Assembly (NCBI GenBank): GCA_945878795.1
Contig: CAMDWF010000035.1
Span: forward strand, 1-12,528
Direction: 5' to 3'
DNA from: Synechococcus sp. UW140
Lineage (GTDB): Bacteria; Cyanobacteriota; Cyanobacteriia; PCC-6307; Cyanobiaceae
Length of the DNA stretch: 12,528 bases
Shown here: piece by piece, positions 1 through 7,057 of the stretch
How positions within the stretch are numbered: the stretch's first letter is position 1
How the letters are laid out: every line of letters begins with the position of its first letter
Program-made: the position numbers and the translations under genes
Notes under the pieces: model-generated
The model's input: only the letters and a program-made list of their open reading frames with translations
Databases searched by the model: none
What the model was told of the DNA's origin: nothing

Positions 1-884
1 ACTGGCTGGCCGCCCTGGACGCCCGGCAAGTGTTGGTCTCCGAAGCCGATCCCCGGCCTCTGGATCCCTTGACTCGCGTGGCCGGCCAGAGTCATGCCGG
101 CTTGGTGGGTTGGCTGGCGGCCTCCGGTATGGCCTCAGGGATTCCGGTCGATGGGGATGGTCCCCCAGCCCCCGCTTCCCTGGCCCTGGCTGCCACCTGG
201 AGGCAGGCCGAGGTGACGCTGCAGGCGATGTTGGCCCAGGCCCTGGATGGCCTGGGCGCCCCGGTGATCGGGTTGCAGCCTCCTTTCCAGGAGCCCGCGC
301 TGGTGCGCCAGCTCAGTCGCCTGCTGCCGGCCCACCTGCCCTTGATGCTGGCCAACAGCTCGCCGGTGCGGGATTGGGAGTCGTTTGCCGATCCAGCGGG
401 CCCGCCACGGCCGATGCATGGCTTTCGGGGGGTTTCGGGCATTGATGGCACCCTCTCGGAGGCTTTTGGGCTGGCCGAGGCCCTGGGATCGCTGGTGTTG
501 CTGAGCGGCGATCTGGCGGCGCTTCATGACAGCAATGGTTGGCTTTGGCGCCCCCAGTTGGACGCTCGCCTGACGGTGCTGTTGATCGACAACGGCGGCG
601 GCGGCATCTTCGAGCAGCTGCCGATTCGCACCGAGCCGGAGAGGTCGATGGACTTCGAGCGGCTTTACGCCATGCCCCAAGCCCTGGATCCCTGTGCCTT
701 GGCTGCGGTGCATGGGGTGCCCTGCCGCCGGGTTGCCAACCTGGCCGAGTTGACGCCCCAGTTGGCCTGGGCCCTGGCCCAACCGCTGGCTTTGTTGGTG
801 CTGCGGACAGACCGCCGCCAGGACGCCGCCCTACGCCGACGGCTACGCACAATGGCGGCACCGGCTGGGCCCCCTGATGCTTGA
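1..884 (+). CDS. menD: MenD, SEPHCHC synthase, C-terminal part (5' end outside window)
   Basis: This ThDP-dependent enzyme adds a succinyl-semialdehyde unit from 2-oxoglutarate to isochorismate, the first committed step of menaquinone/phylloquinone synthesis; it acts in the cytoplasm. The reading frame is open from base 3, so only about 293 C-terminal residues of a protein usually near 560-600 are present. Visible family signatures are GVSGIDGTLSEA, the ThDP/metal segment beginning SGDLAALHDSNG, and the strand-loop LLIDNGGGGIFEQLPI, which is typical of MenD rather than of other ThDP enzymes. A GTG at position 30 is an internal codon, not the start. The gene overlaps menB by 8 bases, which suggests translational coupling of two enzymes of the same pathway. 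The identification is secure; the only doubt is the missing N-terminal half. Confidence 0.95.
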   Translation, partial: WLAALDARQVLVSEADPRPLDPLTRVAGQSHAGLVGWLAASGMASGIPVDGDGPPAPASLALAATWRQAEVTLQAMLAQALDGLGAPVIGLQPPFQEPALVRQLSRLLPAHLPLMLANSSPVRDWESFADPAGPPRPMHGFRGVSGIDGTLSEAFGLAEALGSLVLLSGDLAALHDSNGWLWRPQLDARLTVLLIDNGGGGIFEQLPIRTEPERSMDFERLYAMPQALDPCALAAVHGVPCRRVANLAELTPQLAWALAQPLALLVLRTDRRQDAALRRRLRTMAAPAGPPDA

Positions 885-1761
885 AGAGTCTCCTGCTTCT
901 GTCGCTGCCTTTGCTAAAGCTGGCGAGCCGGTTCAATGGCAGTCCGTAAACCACTACACGGACATAGTCTTCGAACGGAGCGAAGAAGGAATCGCCCGGA
1001 TCAGTATTAATCGCCCCGAAAAGCGCAATGCCTTTCGCCCCCGCACGGTGCAGGAGCTGTGCGACGCCTTCACCCGGGTTCGGGATGATCCCAAGATCGG
1101 CGTGGTGCTGTTCACAGGGGCCGGACCAGCTGCCGATGGGGTGTGGTCGTTCTGCGCCGGCGGCGACCAGAGCGTGCGCGGGGAAGGTGGTTATGTCGAC
1201 GACGACGGCCTACCCCGCCTCAACGTGCTTGATTTGCAACGCCTGATTCGCAGCCTGCCCAAGGTGGTGATTGCGCTAGTGGCCGGTTATGCCATGGGCG
1301 GCGGCCAGGTGCTCCATCTGCTTTGTGACCTCAGCCTGGCCGCCGACAATGCCGTCTTCGGCCAGACCGGGCCACGGGTGGGAAGTTTTGACGGTGGCTT
1401 TGGAGCGGGGTACCTGGCCCGGGTGGTGGGCCAGCGCAAGGCCCGTGAAATCTGGTTTCTCTGCCGTCGCTATGGCGCCCGGGAGGCCCTGGCCATGGGG
1501 TTGGTGAACCAGGTGGTTCCCCTGGAGTGCCTGCAGGCCGAAGGGGTGGCCTGGGCCCGGGAGGTGCTGCGCCACAGCCCGACGGCGATTCGCTGCCTCA
1601 AGGCGGCCTTCAATGCCGAGACCGACGGGCTGGCGGGCATACAGGAGCTGGCCGGGCAAGCCACCCATCTTTTCTACCGAACCGCCGAGAGCCAGGAGGG
1701 CCGCAATGCGTTCCTGGAGAAACGCGATCCAGACTTCTCCCAGACCCCCTGGCTGCCCTAA
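877..1761 (+). CDS. menB: MenB, 1,4-dihydroxy-2-naphthoyl-CoA synthase
   Basis: This crotonase-fold enzyme closes the ring of o-succinylbenzoyl-CoA to give dihydroxynaphthoyl-CoA for phylloquinone synthesis. The protein is 294 residues, a normal length. Visible features are the crotonase entry RISINRPEKRNAFRP (42-56), the oxyanion-hole segments CAGGDQ (93-98) and YAMGGG (138-143), and Tyr106 before the LNVLDLQ segment. GQTGPRVGSFDGG (162-174) carries Gln163-Thr164-Gly165, and Trp193 lies in REIWFLC; these match the bicarbonate-binding residues of the E. coli-type (type I) enzymes, so bicarbonate dependence is inferred. The C-terminus TPWLP is typical. The ATG lies inside the end of menD (overlap ATGCTTGA) without a clear Shine-Dalgarno sequence, consistent with coupled translation. 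The first 20 or so residues are variable and the exact start is slightly uncertain. Confidence 0.97.
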   Translation: MLEESPASVAAFAKAGEPVQWQSVNHYTDIVFERSEEGIARISINRPEKRNAFRPRTVQELCDAFTRVRDDPKIGVVLFTGAGPAADGVWSFCAGGDQSVRGEGGYVDDDGLPRLNVLDLQRLIRSLPKVVIALVAGYAMGGGQVLHLLCDLSLAADNAVFGQTGPRVGSFDGGFGAGYLARVVGQRKAREIWFLCRRYGAREALAMGLVNQVVPLECLQAEGVAWAREVLRHSPTAIRCLKAAFNAETDGLAGIQELAGQATHLFYRTAESQEGRNAFLEKRDPDFSQTPWLP

Positions 1762-1786
1762 GGGCAAGGCGTGGTGTTTGGTAAGC

Positions 1787-1802
1787 GAGGCGGGCGCGCC
1801 TC
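1787..1802 (+). other. Small perfect hairpin between menB and the transpeptidase gene
   Basis: The sequence GAGGCG-GGCG-CGCCTC forms a 6-bp GC-rich stem with a 4-base loop, 25 bases after the menB stop. No T-run follows, so this is at best a weak or factor-dependent terminator or an mRNA-processing structure. It could also be a chance palindrome in GC-rich DNA. Confidence 0.2.
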
Positions 1803-1819
1803 TGGTTAGCGTGGTCTGA

Positions 1820-2599
1820 ATGCGCCATTACGTTGTTTTTTCGGGAACCGTGTTTCGTTCTTCGCTCCGTTCCCCAGCCCAGCTTGTCGCCACCACCGCA
1901 CCGGCAGGTCTGCTGGCCTTGCTGGCCTTGGGGCCTGCCTTCGGCCAGCCGTCAGTGCCGGCCGGTTCCTTCGCCCCAGGCACGCCTGCCCCGCTGCTAC
2001 GGCCAACGGAACGGCCCCAGCCACCCCCACCATTGGTCGCTCCAGGCGCTGCCGCCCTGCTTGGCGGGCAGGAACCGCTCCAGATCGGCGGGCCCGAGGG
2101 CGTGGTGGCCCCAGCTCCAGCGGCAACCCGGCCCCTGGCCCAACCCAGCGTCGCGGCCCCCCCGCCCACAACCTTGGTGCTGGATCGTCGCCGTCGTTTG
2201 CTCACCGTTTTTGAGAATGGCCGTCCGTTGCGCCGTTTTCCGGTGGCGGTGGGCATGCCCGGTTGGGAGACCCCTGTGGGCACCTTTCGGGTGTTGGAAA
2301 AGACGATCAACCCGGTTTGGGAGCATCCCGAGAAAGGCACCCATACGCCATCCGGTCCGACAAATCCACTTGGCAGCCGCTGGATTGGTTTTCATCAGGA
2401 TTGCCAAGGGCGTCGTGGCTGGGATGGCGAGCAGATCCTTGATGTCAAAGGCTGTGTTGTCACTGGTTTCCACGGCACCCCCAACCGCTGGACCGTTGGC
2501 CGGGCGCTATCCCATGGCTGTGTGCGCCTCCATGATGAGGACGTGCGCGAGCTGTTTGACCTGGTGACTCTCGGAACGCCGGTGACCGTTCTGCCCTGA
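1820..2599 (+). CDS. Exported L,D-transpeptidase (YkuD domain)
   Basis: This is a predicted periplasmic enzyme that makes 3-3 peptidoglycan cross-links or anchors proteins to peptidoglycan. Of 259 residues, about 1-42 look like a signal peptide: basic residues Arg13 and Arg17, then a hydrophobic core LLALLALGPAFG with likely cleavage after Gly42. Residues 43-116 are a Pro/Ala-rich spacer. The YkuD domain spans about 117-259: TLVLDRRRRLLTVFENG, then ETPVGTFRV (150-158), His218 in FHGT, and the catalytic SHGCVR (231-236) with nucleophile Cys234. The family is certain, the exact substrate is not. The ATG at 1820 lacks a clear ribosome binding site; the in-frame GTG at 1850 would give a more usual signal peptide length. 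It lies 58 bases after menB and 39 before glgA, all on the same strand. Confidence 0.93.
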   Translation: MRHYVVFSGTVFRSSLRSPAQLVATTAPAGLLALLALGPAFGQPSVPAGSFAPGTPAPLLRPTERPQPPPPLVAPGAAALLGGQEPLQIGGPEGVVAPAPAATRPLAQPSVAAPPPTTLVLDRRRRLLTVFENGRPLRRFPVAVGMPGWETPVGTFRVLEKTINPVWEHPEKGTHTPSGPTNPLGSRWIGFHQDCQGRRGWDGEQILDVKGCVVTGFHGTPNRWTVGRALSHGCVRLHDEDVRELFDLVTLGTPVTVLP

Positions 2600-2630
2600 G
2601 GCGGGGCGCCCGTAAAGTGGAGTTCTTGTC

Positions 2631-2635
2631 AGGAG
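2631..2635 (+). promoter_or_regulatory. Ribosome binding site of glgA
   Basis: AGGAG lies 3 bases before the first ATG (2639) and 6 bases before the second ATG (2642). The second spacing is the better one, and it also places the ADP-glucose-binding lysine at residue 15, as in E. coli GlgA. It therefore favours 2642 as the start. Confidence 0.7.
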
Positions 2636-2641
2636 TGGATG

Positions 2642-4192
2642 ATGCGCATTCTTTTCGCTGCTGCCGAATGCGCTCCCATGGTCAAGGTCGGGGGCATGGG
2701 CGATGTGGTGGGTTCCTTGCCTCCGGCCTTGGCAGCCCTTGGCAATGACGTGCGCATCATGTTGCCGGGCTACGGCAAGTTATGGGGACTCCTACCCATT
2801 GCCAGCGAGCCGGTTTGGCGTGGTTACACGATGGGCAACGATTTCGCCATCTATGAGAGCCGCCACCCAACTAATGGGTTGCCTATCTATCTGGTGGGCC
2901 ATCCGGCTTTTGACCCCGCCAGGATCTATGGCGGCGAAGATGAGGATTGGCGCTTCACGTTCTTCGCCAGTGCCACGGCAGAATTCGCTTGGAATGGGGG
3001 CTGGAATCCCCAGGTGTTGCATTGCCATGACTGGCACACGGGCATGATCCCGGTTTGGATGCATCAGGACCCAAACATCAGCACTGTTTTTACGATTCAC
3101 AACCTCCGTTATCAGGGCCCTTGGCGTTGGAAACTCGACCGCATGACCTGGTGTCCCTGGTATATGCAGGGTGATACCACCATGGCTGCGGCCCTTTTAT
3201 ATGCAGACCGAGTCAATGCTGTCTCACCCACCTATGCCCGTGAAATCTGTACTGAAGAGTATGGGGAGGGTATGGCTGGGCTGCTGAATTTTATTTCCGG
3301 TAAATTACGGGGGATTCTCAATGGTATTGATACCGATGATTGGAATCCCGCTACCGATCAATGCCTGCCTGCCACCTTCAATGTTAACGACCTGAGTGGC
3401 CGGGCCATCAACAAGCAGGCCCTGCAGCAGCGCATGGGTCTCACGGTCGACCCAGACATCTACCTGATGGCCATGGTCAGTCGGCTGGTGGATCAGAAGG
3501 GAGTTGATTTACTATTGCAGGTGGCCGATCGGGTGTTGTCCTACACCGATAGTCAATTTGTGGTGCTGGGCACCGGTGACCGGGGCTTGGAGTCGGGTTT
3601 GTGGCAGATGGCTTGCCGCCATCCTGGCCGTTTTGCTGTTTTTCTCACCTATGACGATGCCTTGTCCCGCCTCATCTATGGCGGCAGTGATGCTTTCTTG
3701 ATGCCGAGTCGTTTTGAGCCCTGTGGCATCAGTCAGATGCTGGCGATGCGCTACGGATCGGTGCCGGTGGTCAGGCGGGTGGGTGGACTGGTGGATACGG
3801 TGCCGCCGAATGCACCAGCTGAGGGCACCGGGACTGGGTATAGCTTTGATCGCTACGAGCCGGTGGATTTCTATACCTCAATTGTGCGTTCCTGGGAAGC
3901 ATTTCGCCATCGCTCCAGCTGGCAAGAATTACAACGACGGGGCATGAGTCAGGACTTTAGTTGGGCCCGTTCGGCTCGCGACTACGACTCCATGTATCGC
4001 GAGGTCCGAGGCATGAAGGAACCAACGCCGGACGCCGATGAGGTCGGTCGTTTTTCCCTGGGGCAGGGCGCCGATCCCAGCCTTGAGGAGGCCGAGGCAG
4101 CAAGGGGGGGGCCAGGGGCTCAGGCGATGTCGATACCCGCCGGCCCGGCCAGGTCTACCCGGGACCTCCGGCGTCCGGGCGGTTATCCCTGA
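2642..4192 (+). CDS. glgA: Glycogen synthase GlgA (ADP-glucose, GT5 family)
   Basis: GlgA transfers glucose from ADP-glucose to the non-reducing end of alpha-1,4-glucan, building the glycogen store. Counting from 2642 gives 516 residues. The N-terminal RILFAAAECAPMVKVGGMGD carries Lys15, the ADP-glucose-binding lysine of the KxGG motif; KVGG rather than KTGG is the form seen in many cyanobacteria and in plant SSIII/IV-like enzymes. HNLRYQG holds His153, VSRLVDQKG holds Arg281 and Lys286, and SRFEPCG holds Glu359; these correspond to His161, Arg300, Lys305 and Glu377 of E. coli GlgA. The GT-B fold is complete by about residue 458; the last 58 residues are a low-complexity Gly/Ala/Pro/Glu-rich tail that includes an 8-G run in the DNA. 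Codons near 3180-3360 are more AT-rich than those of neighbouring genes. A second ATG at 2639 could add one residue. Confidence 0.97.
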   Translation: MRILFAAAECAPMVKVGGMGDVVGSLPPALAALGNDVRIMLPGYGKLWGLLPIASEPVWRGYTMGNDFAIYESRHPTNGLPIYLVGHPAFDPARIYGGEDEDWRFTFFASATAEFAWNGGWNPQVLHCHDWHTGMIPVWMHQDPNISTVFTIHNLRYQGPWRWKLDRMTWCPWYMQGDTTMAAALLYADRVNAVSPTYAREICTEEYGEGMAGLLNFISGKLRGILNGIDTDDWNPATDQCLPATFNVNDLSGRAINKQALQQRMGLTVDPDIYLMAMVSRLVDQKGVDLLLQVADRVLSYTDSQFVVLGTGDRGLESGLWQMACRHPGRFAVFLTYDDALSRLIYGGSDAFLMPSRFEPCGISQMLAMRYGSVPVVRRVGGLVDTVPPNAPAEGTGTGYSFDRYEPVDFYTSIVRSWEAFRHRSSWQELQRRGMSQDFSWARSARDYDSMYREVRGMKEPTPDADEVGRFSLGQGADPSLEEAEAARGGPGAQAMSIPAGPARSTRDLRRPGGYP

Positions 4193-4212
4193 GGTCCAGT
4201 CGCTCCAGACCC

Positions 4213-5043
4213 ATGGCGGCGCCAGAGCGCTTCAAACAGGGGCGCGGTTCGTCCCCAGACCTGCCGGCCCCTTGGCAGAACCCCTGGGAGCTGCTCTGGC
4301 GGGACCTGGGGGCGGTGCTGGCATCTGTGGGTTTGGGCCTGAGGGAACTATGGCGGCGCAATGGCGAGGGGAGCCTGTGGCGACCGGCCTTTTGGCCCAA
4401 GGGCGGGGCCATGCTGTTTTGGCCCCTATTGGCCGTGGCCCTGGTGGTGCTGCTCGCGCTTGGCGGTCGTCCCCTTTTGGCCGCTCGTCGCCCGCCGCCG
4501 CTCCCCCCTTTGGCTGCGGGCAGCAACACGGCAACCGAAGCGGAAACCCAAGCGGAAAAACCGCACCTAAGTGATGGGACCTCCGGGGCTGAGGCTTCCC
4601 TTTCGCCGCCTTCAGCCACCGCAGCTCCGGTTTCACCGCCTTCAGCCCCCCAACCCATGGACTCCGAGGCCCCGGCTGCCACCCCCGCCCAGCCAAGTCC
4701 AGGGGAAACGGAAGCTGGGGCCTTGGGGCCCTCGGCGGCGCCCCTGCCTCCCCCTGATCCGCTGCTCCAGGAACTGGCGCAGGACGATCCCCAAGGTTGG
4801 ATTGGGGCGACCCGGGCGGAGCCGGGCGCCTCGCGCTTGGATTTGCTGCTGATCGACCGCTTCGGGACCCTGCCCGATCGCCAGCGGCTTGCCTTGGCAG
4901 GGCAATGGCAGCGGCGAGCCGAGTCCCTGGGCTACGAGGATTTGCGCCTCCTTGATGGACGGGGTCGGGTGCTGGCCCGACGGGCCCTTGTGGGTTCGGG
5001 CATGATCCTGCTCGAATTCCCTGGCGCCCCCCCGGAGGCCTGA
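4213..5043 (+). CDS. Proline-rich single-pass membrane protein, function unknown
   Basis: I do not recognise a characterised family. Of 276 residues, 1-66 are an amphipathic, Trp-rich N-terminal segment (WQNPWELLWRDLG, ELWRRN) and 67-83 are one clear membrane segment (AMLFWPLLAVALVVLLALGG), flanked by a basic loop RPLLAARR. Residues 93-183 are a Pro/Ala/Ser-rich, probably disordered spacer containing a 10-residue-spaced SPPSA repeat. Residues 184-270 look like a small folded domain (LLQELAQDDPQGWIGA, then LDLLLIDRFGTLPDRQRLALAGQWQRRAESLGYEDLRLLDGRGRVL). The gene sits 20 bases after glgA, and its stop overlaps the murF start by one base (TGATG), so it is probably co-expressed with murF. An envelope-associated role would fit its neighbours but is only inference. 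The start is the first ATG in frame; no strong ribosome binding site is visible. Confidence 0.75.
   Translation: MAAPERFKQGRGSSPDLPAPWQNPWELLWRDLGAVLASVGLGLRELWRRNGEGSLWRPAFWPKGGAMLFWPLLAVALVVLLALGGRPLLAARRPPPLPPLAAGSNTATEAETQAEKPHLSDGTSGAEASLSPPSATAAPVSPPSAPQPMDSEAPAATPAQPSPGETEAGALGPSAAPLPPPDPLLQELAQDDPQGWIGATRAEPGASRLDLLLIDRFGTLPDRQRLALAGQWQRRAESLGYEDLRLLDGRGRVLARRALVGSGMILLEFPGAPPEA
4601..4647 (+). repeat. Short direct repeat coding the SPPSA motif
   Basis: Two 17-base copies (4601-4617 and 4631-4647) differ at one position and are spaced 30 bases apart, that is ten codons. They encode the two SPPSA motifs in the proline-rich spacer of the membrane protein between glgA and murF. This is most simply a small duplication within a low-complexity linker. 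Confidence 0.6.
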
Positions 5044-6458
5044 TGTCCCTGCCTCTCTCCCAGCTGAATGCGCTGTGGGGTCCGCCCCTGGCCAGGGTCG
5101 AGGTCGGCACCGCCATCGAGCGGGTGAGTACCGACAGCCGTGGCGACCTGACTGGGGCGCTGTTCGTACCCCTGGCGGGCGACCGTTTTGATGGCCACAG
5201 TTTTTTGATGGCAGCCCTGGAGACGGCAGGGGCTGCCGTGGCCCAGCAGGGGCGGATCACGCCAGAAATGGTGGCCAGGGCAGGGGAGTTGGGCAAGCCG
5301 CTGTGGGCCGTGGCGGACACCCAGCTGGCCTACCAGCAGCTGGGTCGTCTCTGGCGTCGTCGCCTGGCTGCGCCGGTGGTGGCCGTGACCGGATCGGCGG
5401 GGAAGACCACAACCCGGGAATTGATCCGGGCGGTGCTGGCTCCTCTGGGGCCCGTGGTGGCGAGCAGCGGTAACGAAAACAATGACCTGGGCGTGCCCTT
5501 GACCCTGCTCAAGGGGGACAGCACCTCGGCGGCCTACGTGGTGGAAATGGGGATGCGGGGGCTGGGTGAGATCGAACGTTTAAGCCTCTGCGCCGAGCCC
5601 GATGTGGCCGTGATCACCAACATCGGTACGGCCCATATCGGCCGACTCGGCAGCCGCGAGGCGATTGCCCAGGCCAAGACGGAAATCACGGCTGCCCTGG
5701 CGCCCCGGGGACTGGTGGTGATCCCGGCGGGGGATCCCTTGCTGGAAGCGGCCCTGGCCCAGGGCTGGCAGGGCCGGGTGCGACGGGTGGCCCTGGCCGA
5801 TGAGGCCAGCGGTTTCGATGCCGCCCTGCCGGCGGCCGACCTGGTGGGGTCCCTGGAGGAGGGCCAGCAGTTGCGGCTCGAACAGGGACCGTTGCTGCCC
5901 TTGCCCCTGGAAGGTCGCCACAATGCCCGCAACTTTCTTTTGGCCCTGGCGGTGGCCCAGGAGTTGGGCGTGCCTTTGGCAGACCAAGGGGCAACTCCCT
6001 GGGCCGTGGACGTGCCGGGGGGCCGCAGCCGCAGGCTGCAGCTGGCAGGCATCGAGGTGCTGGATGAGACCTACAACGCCTCTCCAGAGTCGATGCTGGC
6101 GGCGTTGGAGCTCTTGGCCCACCAGCCCCTGGCCGGCGGCGGCAGGCGTTATGCCGTGCTCGGCACGATGCTGGAGTTGGGGGAGCACAGCCTGGCGTTG
6201 CACCGGCAGGTGGCGGAACGGGCCCAGCAATTGCGGCTGGATGGTCTGGTGATCGTCGATGGCGGTGCCGAGGGTGAAGCGATGCAGGCCGCCGCCCAGG
6301 GCCTGCCGCGGCTGGCCAGGGTGGCCGAGCCGGAGGCTGCGGCCGTACCCCTGGGGGCCTGGCTCTGCCCAGGCGATGTGTTGTTGCTCAAGGCCAGCCG
6401 TGCTGTCGCCCTGGAACGCCTGCTGCCGCTTCTACGTTGCAGCTATGTCAGGCTATGA
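5043..6458 (+). CDS. murF: MurF, UDP-N-acetylmuramoyl-tripeptide--D-alanyl-D-alanine ligase
   Basis: MurF uses ATP to add D-Ala-D-Ala to UDP-MurNAc-tripeptide, the last cytoplasmic step of peptidoglycan precursor synthesis. The protein is 471 residues, a normal length. The N-terminal UDP-binding domain contains STDSRGDLTGALFVPLAG (29-46). The central ATPase has the P-loop VTGSAGKTTTREL (115-127, Lys121), NENNDLGVPLTLL (144-156), EMGMRGLGEI (168-177), TNIGTAHIGRLGS (192-204) and AKTEI with Lys212, the position carbamylated in Mur ligases. The C-terminal domain has DETYNASPESMLAAL, LGTMLELGEHSLALH and LLLKASRAVALERL. The start ATG overlaps the stop of the upstream membrane-protein gene by one base, so translation is likely coupled. 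Its own stop overlaps the start of the next small reading frame by four bases (ATGA). Confidence 0.97.
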   Translation: MSLPLSQLNALWGPPLARVEVGTAIERVSTDSRGDLTGALFVPLAGDRFDGHSFLMAALETAGAAVAQQGRITPEMVARAGELGKPLWAVADTQLAYQQLGRLWRRRLAAPVVAVTGSAGKTTTRELIRAVLAPLGPVVASSGNENNDLGVPLTLLKGDSTSAAYVVEMGMRGLGEIERLSLCAEPDVAVITNIGTAHIGRLGSREAIAQAKTEITAALAPRGLVVIPAGDPLLEAALAQGWQGRVRRVALADEASGFDAALPAADLVGSLEEGQQLRLEQGPLLPLPLEGRHNARNFLLALAVAQELGVPLADQGATPWAVDVPGGRSRRLQLAGIEVLDETYNASPESMLAALELLAHQPLAGGGRRYAVLGTMLELGEHSLALHRQVAERAQQLRLDGLVIVDGGAEGEAMQAAAQGLPRLARVAEPEAAAVPLGAWLCPGDVLLLKASRAVALERLLPLLRCSYVRL

Positions 6459-6836
6459 GCCGGGGTGTGGGATTGGGTAGCTGCGGGTTTCCCTGGGTAC
6501 TTGCAGGGGCCTTGTTCGTGGCGCTGCCGTTGCTGGCAGGGGGGACAGGTCGGGCCGCAGAGCCGGCCGAACCCCAGCGCTGCCTCCCTGGCGCCGGTCG
6601 ATCGGGAGCTGTTGCCTGAACGCTATGGCCAGGAGGCCCTCTTTCGCCTGCGGCTTGGAGTCGATGCGGGCGAAGCAGATGCTGGCAACCCTGGCGTGAC
6701 CAGATCCTGCCCTGCACGGTTGCGGTCTGATTCGCCCCAGCAGCGGCGCTACGCCGCCGCCATCACTGCCGGCCAATTCTTTGCAGCGGGCCAGGCCCTT
6801 GGCCAATGGCGACGGTTGTGCGGGGCAGGGATCTGA
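6455..6836 (+). pseudogene. Small exported-protein gene, apparently frameshifted
   Basis: An ATG at 6455 overlaps the murF stop as ATGA and opens a frame that ends at 6619 (54 codons). Its first residues look like a signal peptide: Arg3, the hydrophobic core WVLAGALFVALPLLAGG, then GRAAEP as a possible cleavage site. After about position 6575 the coding character passes to the +1 frame, which stays open to the TGA at 6834-6836 and reads LAPVDRELLPERYGQEALFRLRLGVDAG, later QQRRYAAAITAGQFFAAGQALGQW. Read alone, the second frame (possible GTG at 6465) lacks the hydrophobic signal, so one gene with a one-base frameshift is the best explanation. It could be a decayed gene, a sequencing error, or a very short real protein plus a chance frame. 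I do not recognise the family. Confidence 0.45.
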
Positions 6837-6918
6837 GGGGCCTTTGTTGCTGATCAGGTTCTGACTTGGCTGTTTTTTCCTGGCTTGAGACTGGTCATTA
6901 GGAGATCCAAAAGCTTTT

Positions 6919-6924
6919 TATGAT
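6919..6924 (+). promoter_or_regulatory. Possible -10 element upstream of the GRDP-like gene
   Basis: TATGAT resembles a sigma-70-type -10 box and lies in the AT-richer stretch about 134 bases before the preferred start of the GRDP-like gene. I see no good -35 box at 16-18 bases; TTGAGA at 6885-6890 is too far (28 bases). It is supported by base composition and likeness to the consensus only. Confidence 0.22.
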
Positions 6925-7045
6925 TCGATGTTGCGCAATACAGGGGAACTTGCACTTATGTACTTATCACCTGCTAACAAATGCTACGAAGGTGTCTGTG
7001 GCCTGCTTGCCATTGATGCCAGTGATTAGCCTCTATTTGTTGGCC

Positions 7046-7051
7046 AAGGAG
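7046..7051 (+). promoter_or_regulatory. Ribosome binding site of the GRDP-like gene
   Basis: AAGGAG sits 6 bases upstream of the ATG at 7058. It is among the best Shine-Dalgarno matches in the window and decides the start against the upstream in-frame ATG at 6920, which has none. Confidence 0.75.
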
Positions 7052-7057
7052 CGCGTC

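Noticed and set aside
4232..5320. 362-codon leftward frame across the glgA-murF spacer gene and murF start
   Set aside because: It is Pro/Arg/Ala-rich antisense and spans the junction of two forward genes; the forward frames have a membrane helix and MurF motifs.
5580..6230. 216-codon leftward frame opposite murF
   Set aside because: It is an antisense shadow rich in Gln, His and Arg; the forward frame carries all MurF signatures.
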